Source: Chloroflexota bacterium
GTDB lineage: Bacteria > Chloroflexota > Anaerolineae > Aggregatilineales > Phototrophicaceae
Length of the DNA: 18,755 nucleotides
Assembly: GCA_003242205.1 (NCBI GenBank)
Contig: QGUR01000049.1
Coordinates: forward strand, 1 to 18,755
Direction of reading: 5' to 3'
Below the pieces are notes generated by a model, which saw only the letters and a program-made list of their open reading frames with translations, made no database searches and had not been told where the DNA came from. Numbering within the stretch: the stretch's first letter is position 1; the number at the start of each line of letters is the position of its first letter. Of the stretch, positions 1 to 7,574 are shown piece after piece. The translations under genes were made by a program, and so were the position numbers.

Positions 1-1
1 T

Positions 2-181
2 GATGGCGAAGCGCTGCTGGCCATGCAACCCGCCCTTACCCGGCATCTCAGGCAGCAGTCCGGGTGGCGGTCGACGGCGATTGCACGCTCGAACCGCGCT
101 TTGCGCTGGCTCAACCGGCTGGCTGACAGACTGCAACTCACCGGGAACCAGTCGGTGATGCAGGTCGCGCGGCGCGGCTAA
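2..181 (+). CDS. C-terminal end of an unrecognised protein (5' cut by window)
   Basis: An open frame enters from the left edge and ends at TAA 179-181, giving 59 residues. The visible tail is basic and helix-like, rich in Arg, Leu and Gln (for example RHLRQQSGW and LRWLNRLADRLQL), and ends in QVARRG. No catalytic motif or membrane segment is visible, so I do not assign a function. It reads in the same direction as the locus that follows, and a 58-base gap separates it from the next start. It is probably the preceding gene of the same locus. The codon pattern and the clean stop make it likely real, but the fragment is too short to name. Confidence 0.6.
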   Translation, partial: DGEALLAMQPALTRHLRQQSGWRSTAIARSNRALRWLNRLADRLQLTGNQSVMQVARRG

Positions 182-239
182 CCGGCGCTGGTTGTGCTGG
201 CAAAACAGCTAGACGCAGTAGAGAAGAGGTGAAGCGCAC

Positions 240-1520
240 ATGGCAGTAGCACAACAACGGCTTGAATGGGAAGAGGCAGTGACTGAGGCCGATGCCGTGG
301 CTCAGCCGCCTGTTGCCTATATCATGTCGCGCTTTCCCAAGCTGACCGAAACCTTCATTCTTTACGAAATCCTCGCCGTAGAGCGGGCCGGGACGCCAGT
401 GGAAATCTACCCGCTGATGCGCGAACGCACGACGGTCATGCATCCGGAGGCTGTGGCGCTGGTCGAACGCGCGCACTTTCAGCCATTCATCTCGTGGCCA
501 ATCCTGAAATCGCAGTTCTACTATCTCACCCGTCGCCCCGGTGCATACTTCAAGGCCCTCTTTGATCTGTTGCGGGGAACATTCGGCAGCCTGCGCTATT
601 TCATTGGCGCGCTGAGTTTTTTTCCGAAATCCGTGCATTTCGCGCGGCTGATGGAGGCAAGCGGCATCCGGCATGTCCACGCCCATTTCGCCAGCCACCC
701 GGCGGCGGCGGCATTCGTCATTCACCGGCTGACGGGCATTCCCTACAGCTTCACCGGGCATGGTTCCGACCTGCACCGCGACCGGCACATGCTGAAGGAA
801 AAAGTTGCCGAAGCGGCGTTTGTGGTCGCCATCTCTAATTTCAATCGCGATCTGATTTTATCCGAGGCCGGAGAGCAATACGCCGGCAAGGTGAAGGTCG
901 TACACTGCGGCGTGGATACGCACATCTTTCAGCCACACCGCCTCGAACGGAGCGCTGACGAGGCTTTCAAAATCCTGTGCATCGGCACGCTGCATGAGGT
1001 GAAAGGGCAGACGTTCCTGATCGAAGCATGCCGGCGGTTGGCGGAACGTGGCATTCGCTTTTCCTGTCACTTCATTGGCGATGGCCCGGATCAGGAAGCG
1101 CTGCAGGCGCAGGTCAGCGCGGCGGGGCTGGAGGAGTGCGTGCATTTCGAGGGCAGGCGCAAGCGCGAGGAAGTGATTTCCTGGTTGCAGCATGCTGACG
1201 TGCTGGTCGCGCCGAGCGTTCCCAGCCGCGATGGGCGGCGCGAGGGCCTGCCGGTCGTTCTCATCGAAGCTCTGGGCAGCGGCGTTCCTGCGATCGCCAG
1301 CCGTCTTTCCGGCATTCCCGAACTGATCGAGGATGGCGTCACCGGGTATCTGATCGAACCGGGGAATGTTGATCAACTGGTTGATGCGCTGGAACGGTTG
1401 GTGCGCGACCCGGAATTGCGCCGGCGTCTGGGCCGCAACGGTCGCGAGAAGGTTGTTCGTGAGTTCGACCTCGATCAGAACGCGAAGACGCTCATTCGCT
1501 ACTTTCAGGGGGCGTTCTGA
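240..1520 (+). CDS. GT4 family glycosyltransferase (colanic-acid WcaL/AmsK-like)
   Basis: 426 aa, GT-B fold retaining glycosyltransferase, expected to add a sugar from an NDP-sugar to a lipid-linked intermediate at the cytoplasmic face. The N-terminal domain has the family opening SRFPKLTETFI (residues 30-40), typical of colanic-acid/exopolysaccharide GT4 enzymes. It also has HAHFASHP (147-154) and FTGHGSDLH (171-179). The C-terminal nucleotide-sugar domain has VVHCGVD (220-226), IGDGPD (279-284) and the EX7E motif, E335 to E343, in EGLPVVLIE. The ATG at 240 is preceded by AGAGGTGA (225-232), a good ribosome site. Residues 1-24 are a poorly conserved acidic lead-in. The stop overlaps the next start by one base (TGATG), so the two genes are probably translationally coupled. 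The sugar specificity cannot be read. Confidence 0.93.
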   Translation: MAVAQQRLEWEEAVTEADAVAQPPVAYIMSRFPKLTETFILYEILAVERAGTPVEIYPLMRERTTVMHPEAVALVERAHFQPFISWPILKSQFYYLTRRPGAYFKALFDLLRGTFGSLRYFIGALSFFPKSVHFARLMEASGIRHVHAHFASHPAAAAFVIHRLTGIPYSFTGHGSDLHRDRHMLKEKVAEAAFVVAISNFNRDLILSEAGEQYAGKVKVVHCGVDTHIFQPHRLERSADEAFKILCIGTLHEVKGQTFLIEACRRLAERGIRFSCHFIGDGPDQEALQAQVSAAGLEECVHFEGRRKREEVISWLQHADVLVAPSVPSRDGRREGLPVVLIEALGSGVPAIASRLSGIPELIEDGVTGYLIEPGNVDQLVDALERLVRDPELRRRLGRNGREKVVREFDLDQNAKTLIRYFQGAF

Positions 1521-2698
1521 TGGTGGCGTTGATCATTTTCTGGTTGATGGTCGCGCTCATTGCCTATACCTATGTTGGGTTTCCGTTGCTGCTGTTGTTG
1601 CGCGGCTGGTTGTGGCGTCGCCCATATGCGACCAGCGATGCCACGCCGAAGATCAGCATGATCATCGCCGCCTACAACGAAGAAGATGTGATCGGCGAGA
1701 AGCTCGACAACATCCTCGGGCTGGATTATCCCTCCGACCTGCTGGAGGTAATTGTCGCTTCCGATGGCTCCGATGACCGGACGAACGAGATCGTCGCCTC
1801 CTATGCCGGCAAGGGCGTTAAGCTGCTCGCGCTGCCGCGGGCCGGTAAGGCGTCGGCGCTCAACCAGGCGGTTGCGATTGCGACCGGCGACCTGCTCGTC
1901 TTTTCCGATGCCAACAGCATGTACGACCGCAATGCCCTGCGCGCGCTGGTCCGGCCGTTTGGCGACCCGCAGGTCGGCGGTGTGGCCGGCAATCAGGTCT
2001 ACCTGAAGAAGAATCAGCATGCGTCCAGCGCGGGCGAGCACGGCTACTGGAATCTGGATCGCCTGTTGAAGCAGGCCGAGGACCGTGCCGGGAATACGAT
2101 TTCGGCTACAGGAGCGATTTACGCCATCCGTCGCTCGCTATTCCAGCCTGTGCCGGAAGGCGTGACCGATGATTTCGTGACATCGACGCGCGTCATTGCA
2201 CAGGGGTATCGGCTGGTTTTCGCCGCTGATGCCATCGCCTATGAGCCGGTCGCTGCGTCCAGCGGGCGGGAATTCGGGCGCAAGGTTCGTATCATGACGC
2301 GCGGACTGCGCGCTGTCATTGTCATGCGCGAGTTGCTCAATCCGCTGCGCTATGGTTTCTACGCGGTTCAGCTTTTCTCTCACAAAGTCCTTCGGAGGTT
2401 GCTGGTCTTTGCTTTTATAGCGCTGTTCATCAGCAACCTGTTTTTGCTGTCACACGGTGTTTTTTATCAGATAACCATGGTCGCGCAGGTGATGTTTTAC
2501 GCCTGTGCCCTCGTTGGCCTGTTTTTGGGCCATACACGCCTGGGGCGGCTGAAGCTTTTCAGCTATCCGTTTTTCATCGCTATGGTTTACCTGGCTGCCC
2601 TGATGGCAACGATCAACATACTTCGCGGACGCACCATCACGAGTTGGCAACCACAGCGACAGGAGACGTATCCCGCTTCTCATCAACCCACCGCATGA
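1520..2698 (+). CDS. Membrane-bound GT2 glycosyltransferase (cellulose/hyaluronan-synthase-like)
   Basis: 392 aa inverting GT-A glycosyltransferase anchored in the cytoplasmic membrane. One hydrophobic segment lies at about residues 4-29, followed by the catalytic domain with AAYNEED (50-56), DGSDD (82-86), the D130-A-N metal-site motif and TDDF (216-219) as the likely catalytic acid region. Three further hydrophobic segments fall at about 293-311, 318-337 and 347-366. The architecture matches poly-N-acetylglucosamine/cellulose-synthase-like GT2 enzymes. However, the QxxRW motif of truly processive synthases is not seen: its position reads RIMTRG (257-262). It may therefore add a single sugar rather than polymerise. 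The start ATG 1520 shares its A with the preceding stop and has AGGGGG (1507-1512) upstream. Confidence 0.92.
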   Translation: MVALIIFWLMVALIAYTYVGFPLLLLLRGWLWRRPYATSDATPKISMIIAAYNEEDVIGEKLDNILGLDYPSDLLEVIVASDGSDDRTNEIVASYAGKGVKLLALPRAGKASALNQAVAIATGDLLVFSDANSMYDRNALRALVRPFGDPQVGGVAGNQVYLKKNQHASSAGEHGYWNLDRLLKQAEDRAGNTISATGAIYAIRRSLFQPVPEGVTDDFVTSTRVIAQGYRLVFAADAIAYEPVAASSGREFGRKVRIMTRGLRAVIVMRELLNPLRYGFYAVQLFSHKVLRRLLVFAFIALFISNLFLLSHGVFYQITMVAQVMFYACALVGLFLGHTRLGRLKLFSYPFFIAMVYLAALMATINILRGRTITSWQPQRQETYPASHQPTA

Positions 2699-2716
2699 GT
2701 TCGAAAGGTTGGGGCC

Positions 2717-3631
2717 ATGTCCGCGGAAGGTGGCATTGGTGAAGATTCGTCTGACCATGGGTTGCGAACAGAACTCGCTCGTTTACGTGGGGACCCCGAT
2801 CAACCAGCGGATGTATCGGTTGTCGTACCGGTTAACGCAGCGAACGATCTCCCTAGAGCGCTGCAACTGTTGGCCGATCTGGCCGAATACAGAGGTAGGC
2901 ATAGGGTTGAAATCGTGCTCGTGATCAATAACTACCCGGCTGACAACCCGCCTGCCGAGATTGAACGGTTTCGGAGGATGGGTGTCAGAGTGAAAGCAAT
3001 TCCAGACGCGCGTCGTGCGGGCGAGTTCATCGTTATGAGCGCGCGCGCAGAGGGGACCCGTGCTGCACAGGCAGACGCGACCATTCACTTCGACGCTGAT
3101 TGCAAAATCGCCGACGTAAATGCGCTGATCGACTGGTATACGGGCGTATTGCATCAGGGTGCAGGGCTTGCCTATACACGCACGGAGTACTATGAACTGG
3201 AAAATGCCATCTCGGTCAAAATCCGCATCGCGCTGCACTATCTGGCGCGCTGGATCAAACGAAAAGTGCTCAACATCCCAACGGCGCGCGGCAGCAATTT
3301 TGCCGTTAGCCGGGACCTGTTTTTGCGGTTATACGACGCAGGCCAGCTTTCCGTCGAGCTTCAGCTTGGTCCAGCAGCAAAACTGGCCGGAGCCGGAATC
3401 GCCTATTCGCGCAAGCCCGAGCTCCGTGTTTTCACCTCTGGCCGGCGCTTCCACCGCGGCTGGCGCAAGATCGTCCGGTACTTTGCCTACCGGCTGGACT
3501 ATAACTTGCACGCCATACCAACCCGACGCCATCCGGTTCTGAGAACCACGTGGGACGGGTTTGATCTCGAAACGCAACGGCGGCTGGATGCCGCGCAATA
3601 CCTGCAGGAGGAAAGAGCAAGCCAACGGTAG
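2717..3631 (+). CDS. GT2 family glycosyltransferase, soluble type
   Basis: 304 aa. After a polar lead of about 32 residues comes the GT-A core: VSVVVPVNAAND (33-44), EIVLVINNY (65-73), the metal-binding DAD in HFDADC (124-129), and the late conserved segment ARGSNFAVSRDLF (190-202), equivalent to the GGN-x-A-x-R segment of GT2 enzymes. The ED pair commonly found after it is represented only by E214 (VELQLG). A basic segment TSGRRFHRGWRK (240-251) follows, as seen in related GT2 proteins. No membrane segment is clear. It likely transfers one sugar to the lipid-linked unit. The ATG at 2717 has only a weak AAAGGTTGGGG upstream, so a slightly later start is possible, but all frames around it were checked and this is the one that opens the domain. 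Confidence 0.85.
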   Translation: MSAEGGIGEDSSDHGLRTELARLRGDPDQPADVSVVVPVNAANDLPRALQLLADLAEYRGRHRVEIVLVINNYPADNPPAEIERFRRMGVRVKAIPDARRAGEFIVMSARAEGTRAAQADATIHFDADCKIADVNALIDWYTGVLHQGAGLAYTRTEYYELENAISVKIRIALHYLARWIKRKVLNIPTARGSNFAVSRDLFLRLYDAGQLSVELQLGPAAKLAGAGIAYSRKPELRVFTSGRRFHRGWRKIVRYFAYRLDYNLHAIPTRRHPVLRTTWDGFDLETQRRLDAAQYLQEERASQR

Positions 3632-3654
3632 CCGAAGTTTTTCAGGGTGGGTTC

Positions 3655-4419
3655 ATGCTTGATTTGCAAGAAACATATCGGGTAGAGCAGGACAAGTGGA
3701 ATGACATCGCTCGTCAGCAACTTGCCAGACTACAACCAAGCCGGTATCGGGATTTTTACCACTACGCGCAAGACCAGATCACGATGACCGGCATCGCCGA
3801 GTTTTTGGGCGATTTGCGTGGGTTGAAGGTGCTCGAAGTTGGTTGCGGCCTTGGCAAATTGACGACGTTGCTGGCGAAGAGCGGCGCCAAGGTGACGGCG
3901 TTCGACCTCTCGGAAATGAGCACCTATGTTGCCCGCGAACGCGCAAAACTGGATGGCGTTGTAGAGCAGACGACATTCTGCACCGCGGCCGGCGAGCAGT
4001 TGCCGTTCGCGGATGAGACGTTCGATGTCATCTTTGGTAAAGGGGTTCTGCATCATCTGAAGGCAGGCCCCAGCCGCCCGGAGCTGTTCCGCGTGCTGAA
4101 GCGCGGCGGCAAAGCGGCGTTCAGCGAGCCGCTGGGCATGAACCCACTTCTACGTATCGCGCGTGACTATCTGCCGTACAGACAAAAGAATCCGCGTGGC
4201 GCGGATAAGCCACTCACCTACGCCGATATTCGCGACTGGTCGCAGGGCTTTGCATATGTCTCGGTACGCGAAGTGCAGTTACTGAGCATGTTGGAGCGGG
4301 CGCTGGGGCGCAATAACCGGTTTACGTTGCTGCGAAAGATCGATGACGTGCTGCTCAGACAGGTGCCGCCGCTACGCCGGTTCTGTCGTTATGCCGTGCT
4401 GCTGTTCGAGAAAAAGTAG
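3655..4419 (+). CDS. Class I SAM-dependent methyltransferase
   Basis: 254 aa, Methyltransf_11/25-type. Motif I is intact (LEVGCGLGKLT, residues 60-70), followed by the acidic residue of motif II (D84 in AFDLSE), GEQLPFADETFD (113-124) and the post-motif LHHL (132-135). LKRGG at 148-152 ends the fold core. This is a normal, apparently active SAM-binding protein, in contrast to the two degenerate methyltransferase-like proteins further along. In a glycan locus the expected role is O-methylation of a sugar or modification of a lipid-linked precursor in the cytoplasm, though the acceptor is not visible. The ATG at 3655 has AGGGTGGG (3644-3651) at short distance. It lies 23 bases after the GT2 gene and 41 bases before the polymerase-type gene. 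Confidence 0.9.
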   Translation: MLDLQETYRVEQDKWNDIARQQLARLQPSRYRDFYHYAQDQITMTGIAEFLGDLRGLKVLEVGCGLGKLTTLLAKSGAKVTAFDLSEMSTYVARERAKLDGVVEQTTFCTAAGEQLPFADETFDVIFGKGVLHHLKAGPSRPELFRVLKRGGKAAFSEPLGMNPLLRIARDYLPYRQKNPRGADKPLTYADIRDWSQGFAYVSVREVQLLSMLERALGRNNRFTLLRKIDDVLLRQVPPLRRFCRYAVLLFEKK

Positions 4420-4460
4420 CAGTGTAACGTTGTCGATATAAGGTACAGGGAAACACTGAC

Positions 4461-5990
4461 ATGACGGGACTGAGTCCGTCCATTCAACAAAAGAGTGGCA
4501 TTGGAAGCTGGATGATCGCGCTGGTGGCGGTCGTCTTGAGTGCCATTCTCGGCCTGACGATGATGCGCGGCGGCGAGTATTGGCCGCTCTACGCAGCGCT
4601 GGGTGCGGTCGCGTTTGTCGTCATCCTCGTCAGGCCGGAGATGACCACGCTGCTGATTCTGTTCGTTTTGTATTCCAACATGGCCGTAATCGCCAAAAAC
4701 AATGGCGTCCCCGAACCGATTGCCACTGGCGTCTTTGGCGTGTTGGCGCTGCCTCTGTTTCAGTACGTGGTCGTCCGGCGGCAGCGCATCATCGTCAATC
4801 CCATGTTCGTGTTGATGATCCTGTACCTCGGCGTGCTGTATGTCTCGGCAGCGGCTTCCGCGCGGGCGAGCGAATCCGAAGATCGGATTTTCAGTTACGT
4901 CGTCGAAGGATTGGTGCTGTATTTCCTGATCATCAATACCCTGCGTACGCGTGAGTTGCTACGCAAAGCCGTGTGGGTGTTGATTTTCAGCGGCGTGGTC
5001 ATGGGGACGCTCTCGCTGTATCAGGAGATAACGGGCGATTACGATAATGACTTTGGCGGCTGGGCGCAGGTGAAAGAATCGGAGATTAACGTCAGCGGGG
5101 AGGACTTCTTCGGCCAGCGGGAAAGCCGGCCACGTCTTGCCGGGCCGATTGGCTCCAAGAACCGCTACGCACAGATCATGGTTGTCCTGCTGCCGCTGGC
5201 GGTTTCTCAAATCGTCGCCAATCGCTCGTTGCTTGTACGTGCCTATTCCGCGCTCGCCTGCATCCCGATCGTGGGCGGGGCATTGCTGACGTTTTCTCGT
5301 GGGGCCGGCATTGCCATTGGCGTCATTCTGCTGGTGTTTATGCTGCTGCGCGTCTTTAAACTGAGGACGATCGCTCTGGTTGCCCTTGTCGTCTACATTA
5401 CGGTCATCGTCTTTGTGCCGGATTATCTGTATCGCATCACGACGGTGACCAGCGTGGCCAGCCTGCTGGAAGGCGATGAGGAAAATGCTGATGGCGCGGT
5501 GCTGGGCCGGGCCACCGTCAATCTGGCTGCCATCGAGATTTTCCTGTCTAACCCTGTCCTGGGTGTCGGGCCGGGACAGACAGCCCATTATGTGCGCCAG
5601 ATCGGCAACCAGTTCGGTCTGCGCCTGCTCGCAAGCGACCGGCGCGCGCACAACATGTACCTTGAGGAACTGGCCGATACCGGCGTGGTTGGGTTTTCGG
5701 TCTTCATGAGCATCGTTGGCCTGACCATGTGGCGGTTGTGGCGGCTTAGCCGGGCCTGGAAAAACGTCGATTCGACCGTTTACTACACGCTGATCGGGAT
5801 TTTTATCGCCATTATCGGGTATCTGGTGACAGCCGTCTTTCTGCATCTGTCATACGTTCGCTACTACTGGCTTCTACTTGCATTCGCTGCTGCGGCCATT
5901 CACGTTTACAGCACGGTGTCTTCCGAGCAGGAAGAGGGGACACCGGCATTGGAGTCCGCAGCGCGGAATGTTGCAACTTCTCGTATCTAA
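4461..5990 (+). CDS. O-antigen ligase/Wzy-type polymerase family membrane protein
   Basis: 509 aa, very hydrophobic, with about 10-12 membrane segments spread through residues 16-130, 145-190, 236-320 and 405-485. A large extracytoplasmic loop lies at about 320-404. The Wzy_C/WaaL signature is visible: RLAGPIGSKNRYAQ (225-238) and TFSRGAG (277-283) before the loop, then NPVLGVGPGQ (364-373) and the family-typical HNMYLEELADTG (397-408) near the end of the loop. Such proteins polymerise lipid-linked repeat units or ligate glycan to a carrier at the periplasmic/outer face. With a flippase directly downstream, the Wzy (polymerase) role is the better guess, but sequence alone does not separate the two. 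The ATG at 4461 follows a modest CAGGGA site. Confidence 0.9.
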   Translation: MTGLSPSIQQKSGIGSWMIALVAVVLSAILGLTMMRGGEYWPLYAALGAVAFVVILVRPEMTTLLILFVLYSNMAVIAKNNGVPEPIATGVFGVLALPLFQYVVVRRQRIIVNPMFVLMILYLGVLYVSAAASARASESEDRIFSYVVEGLVLYFLIINTLRTRELLRKAVWVLIFSGVVMGTLSLYQEITGDYDNDFGGWAQVKESEINVSGEDFFGQRESRPRLAGPIGSKNRYAQIMVVLLPLAVSQIVANRSLLVRAYSALACIPIVGGALLTFSRGAGIAIGVILLVFMLLRVFKLRTIALVALVVYITVIVFVPDYLYRITTVTSVASLLEGDEENADGAVLGRATVNLAAIEIFLSNPVLGVGPGQTAHYVRQIGNQFGLRLLASDRRAHNMYLEELADTGVVGFSVFMSIVGLTMWRLWRLSRAWKNVDSTVYYTLIGIFIAIIGYLVTAVFLHLSYVRYYWLLLAFAAAAIHVYSTVSSEQEEGTPALESAARNVATSRI

Positions 5991-6005
5991 AGGCCATTGG
6001 AGACT

Positions 6006-7565
6006 ATGAATCTGCCTGTTCAATCCGCGGCGCCCGTAGACGCAGGCGTGCCGTCAGGAAAAGTTTCGACTCGTCGTCAAATCCGCGGCTCCAGCCTGCT
6101 GATGGTCGGGCGATTCCTCAGCATTGGCGTCAATTTCATTATTCAGGTGCTGACCGTCCGTTATCTGTCGACGACCGAGTACGGCGCGTTCGCCTACGCA
6201 CTGTCGATTGCCACGTTGGCGGAGACAATCGTAACGATGGGGCTGGATCGGGCGGTGACCCGGTTCATCCCGATCTATGAGGAGCGTCAGGACTACGCCC
6301 GGTTATTCGGAACGTTCTTCATGGTGGTCGGCGTCATCCTGTCACTCACGCTGGCGCTGTTTCTGATAGTTTTCGGCCTTAACGCAACGCTTGGCCCGGT
6401 GCTGGTCAGCGACCCGCTCGCGTTGAGCCTGATGCTGATCCTCATTTTTCTGGGGCCGATTCAGGCGCTCGACAATATTTTCGAGGGCGTTCTGGCCGTT
6501 TTCTCGCGCCCGCGCGCCATCTTCTTCCGCCGGTACGTCGTTGCGCCGGGCATGAAAGTGCTGGTTGTCACTGCGCTTATCCTCAGCCAGAGTGATGTGC
6601 ATTTTCTGGCGGTTGGCTATCTGGTTGCCGGTCTTCTGGGCGTCCTGATCTATGGCACGCTGCTCGTGCGTCTTGTGCGCGAAAGCGGTCTGGCGGCGCA
6701 TTTCCAGCGTTCGCAGGTTCGCATTCCTGCACGCGAGATTCTCATGTTCACGATGCCGCTGCTCGCCAGCGACCTTGTGTACGTGGTTATGAATACGGTC
6801 GATGCGATCCTGCTCGAAGCGTTTCACTCGACCGGCTCGGTGGCGGCTTTCCGCGCCGTGCAGCCGACGGCGCGCTTCAATCAGCTCATTCTGACGAGCT
6901 TTGCCGTCATGTTCACGCCGGCAGCGGCGCGCTTCTTTGCCCGCAATGACCGCGAAGGCATCAACGATCTCTACTGGCGCAATGCCATCTGGGTGGCAGT
7001 CTTTTCGTTCCCGATCTTTGCTTTCACGTTTTCGCTGGCGGAGCCGATCACAAAGCTGCTCTATACCGAACGGTACGCCGATTCGGGCATGATTCTGGCG
7101 TTATTGTCGCTGGGCTATTACTTCAATGCCGCGACGGGCCAGAACGGGCTGACGCTGAAAGTGACAGGCCAAATTCGCTATATCGTGTCGGTCGACATCT
7201 TTGCCGCGGTTCTGAATCTGGGGCTGAACCTGATCATGATCCCGCGCTTTGGCGCAATGGGCGCGGCAGTCGGCACGATGACCACCATGATGATTTTCAA
7301 CCTGCTGAAGCAGTACGGGCTGACGCGCGGCACGGGTATCAGCTTTTTCGAGGCCCGCTACGTGCGTGTTTATCTCGTCATCATCGCCGCGGCGCTCGGC
7401 CTGCTTGCCTTGCAGGCACTCCTGAACCCGCCCGTGCCGGTCAGTATCGGGGCGGCGCTGATCGCTTCGTTCATCGTCGTTCGGCTAAATCGCAACGAGC
7501 TCAATGTGTCGCAGACGTTCCCTGAGCTGATGCGTTTCAAGCCGTTACGTTATCTCATCGGATAA
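6006..7565 (+). CDS. Wzx-type flippase (polysaccharide/oligosaccharide MOP-family exporter)
   Basis: 519 aa from the ATG at 6006. A polar, probably cytoplasmic N-terminal tail is followed by RGSSLLMVGRFLSIG and RYLSTTEYGAFAYALS, the characteristic opening of the polysaccharide-synthesis (MOP superfamily) transporters. About 12-14 hydrophobic segments run to residue 500. Further family features are an internal GLDRAVTRFIP and PRFGAMGAAVGTM in the C-terminal half. Expected role: flipping the undecaprenyl-linked repeat unit across the cytoplasmic membrane for the Wzy-type protein encoded just upstream. Start choice: a TTG at 5997 in the same frame would add three residues and has TAAAGG six bases from the previous stop. 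ATG 6006 has GGAG at 5999-6002, which is close. Either is possible. Confidence 0.92.
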   Translation: MNLPVQSAAPVDAGVPSGKVSTRRQIRGSSLLMVGRFLSIGVNFIIQVLTVRYLSTTEYGAFAYALSIATLAETIVTMGLDRAVTRFIPIYEERQDYARLFGTFFMVVGVILSLTLALFLIVFGLNATLGPVLVSDPLALSLMLILIFLGPIQALDNIFEGVLAVFSRPRAIFFRRYVVAPGMKVLVVTALILSQSDVHFLAVGYLVAGLLGVLIYGTLLVRLVRESGLAAHFQRSQVRIPAREILMFTMPLLASDLVYVVMNTVDAILLEAFHSTGSVAAFRAVQPTARFNQLILTSFAVMFTPAAARFFARNDREGINDLYWRNAIWVAVFSFPIFAFTFSLAEPITKLLYTERYADSGMILALLSLGYYFNAATGQNGLTLKVTGQIRYIVSVDIFAAVLNLGLNLIMIPRFGAMGAAVGTMTTMMIFNLLKQYGLTRGTGISFFEARYVRVYLVIIAAALGLLALQALLNPPVPVSIGAALIASFIVVRLNRNELNVSQTFPELMRFKPLRYLIG

Positions 7566-7574
7566 GGGCTGTCG

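Noticed and set aside
2695..2742. ATGA overlap at the end of the membrane GT2 gene that could start the next gene
   Set aside because: This frame stops after 15 codons and is not the frame of the following GT2, so ATG 2717 is kept.
4420..4460. Possible internal promoter (GATATAAGG) before the Wzy-type gene
   Set aside because: A -10-like string is present, but no matching -35 element at proper spacing; too weak to report.
4959..5846. 295-codon open frame on the minus strand opposite the Wzy-type gene
   Set aside because: Antisense to hydrophobic coding sequence, giving a His/Asp/Gln-rich translation; no motif or plausible ribosome site.
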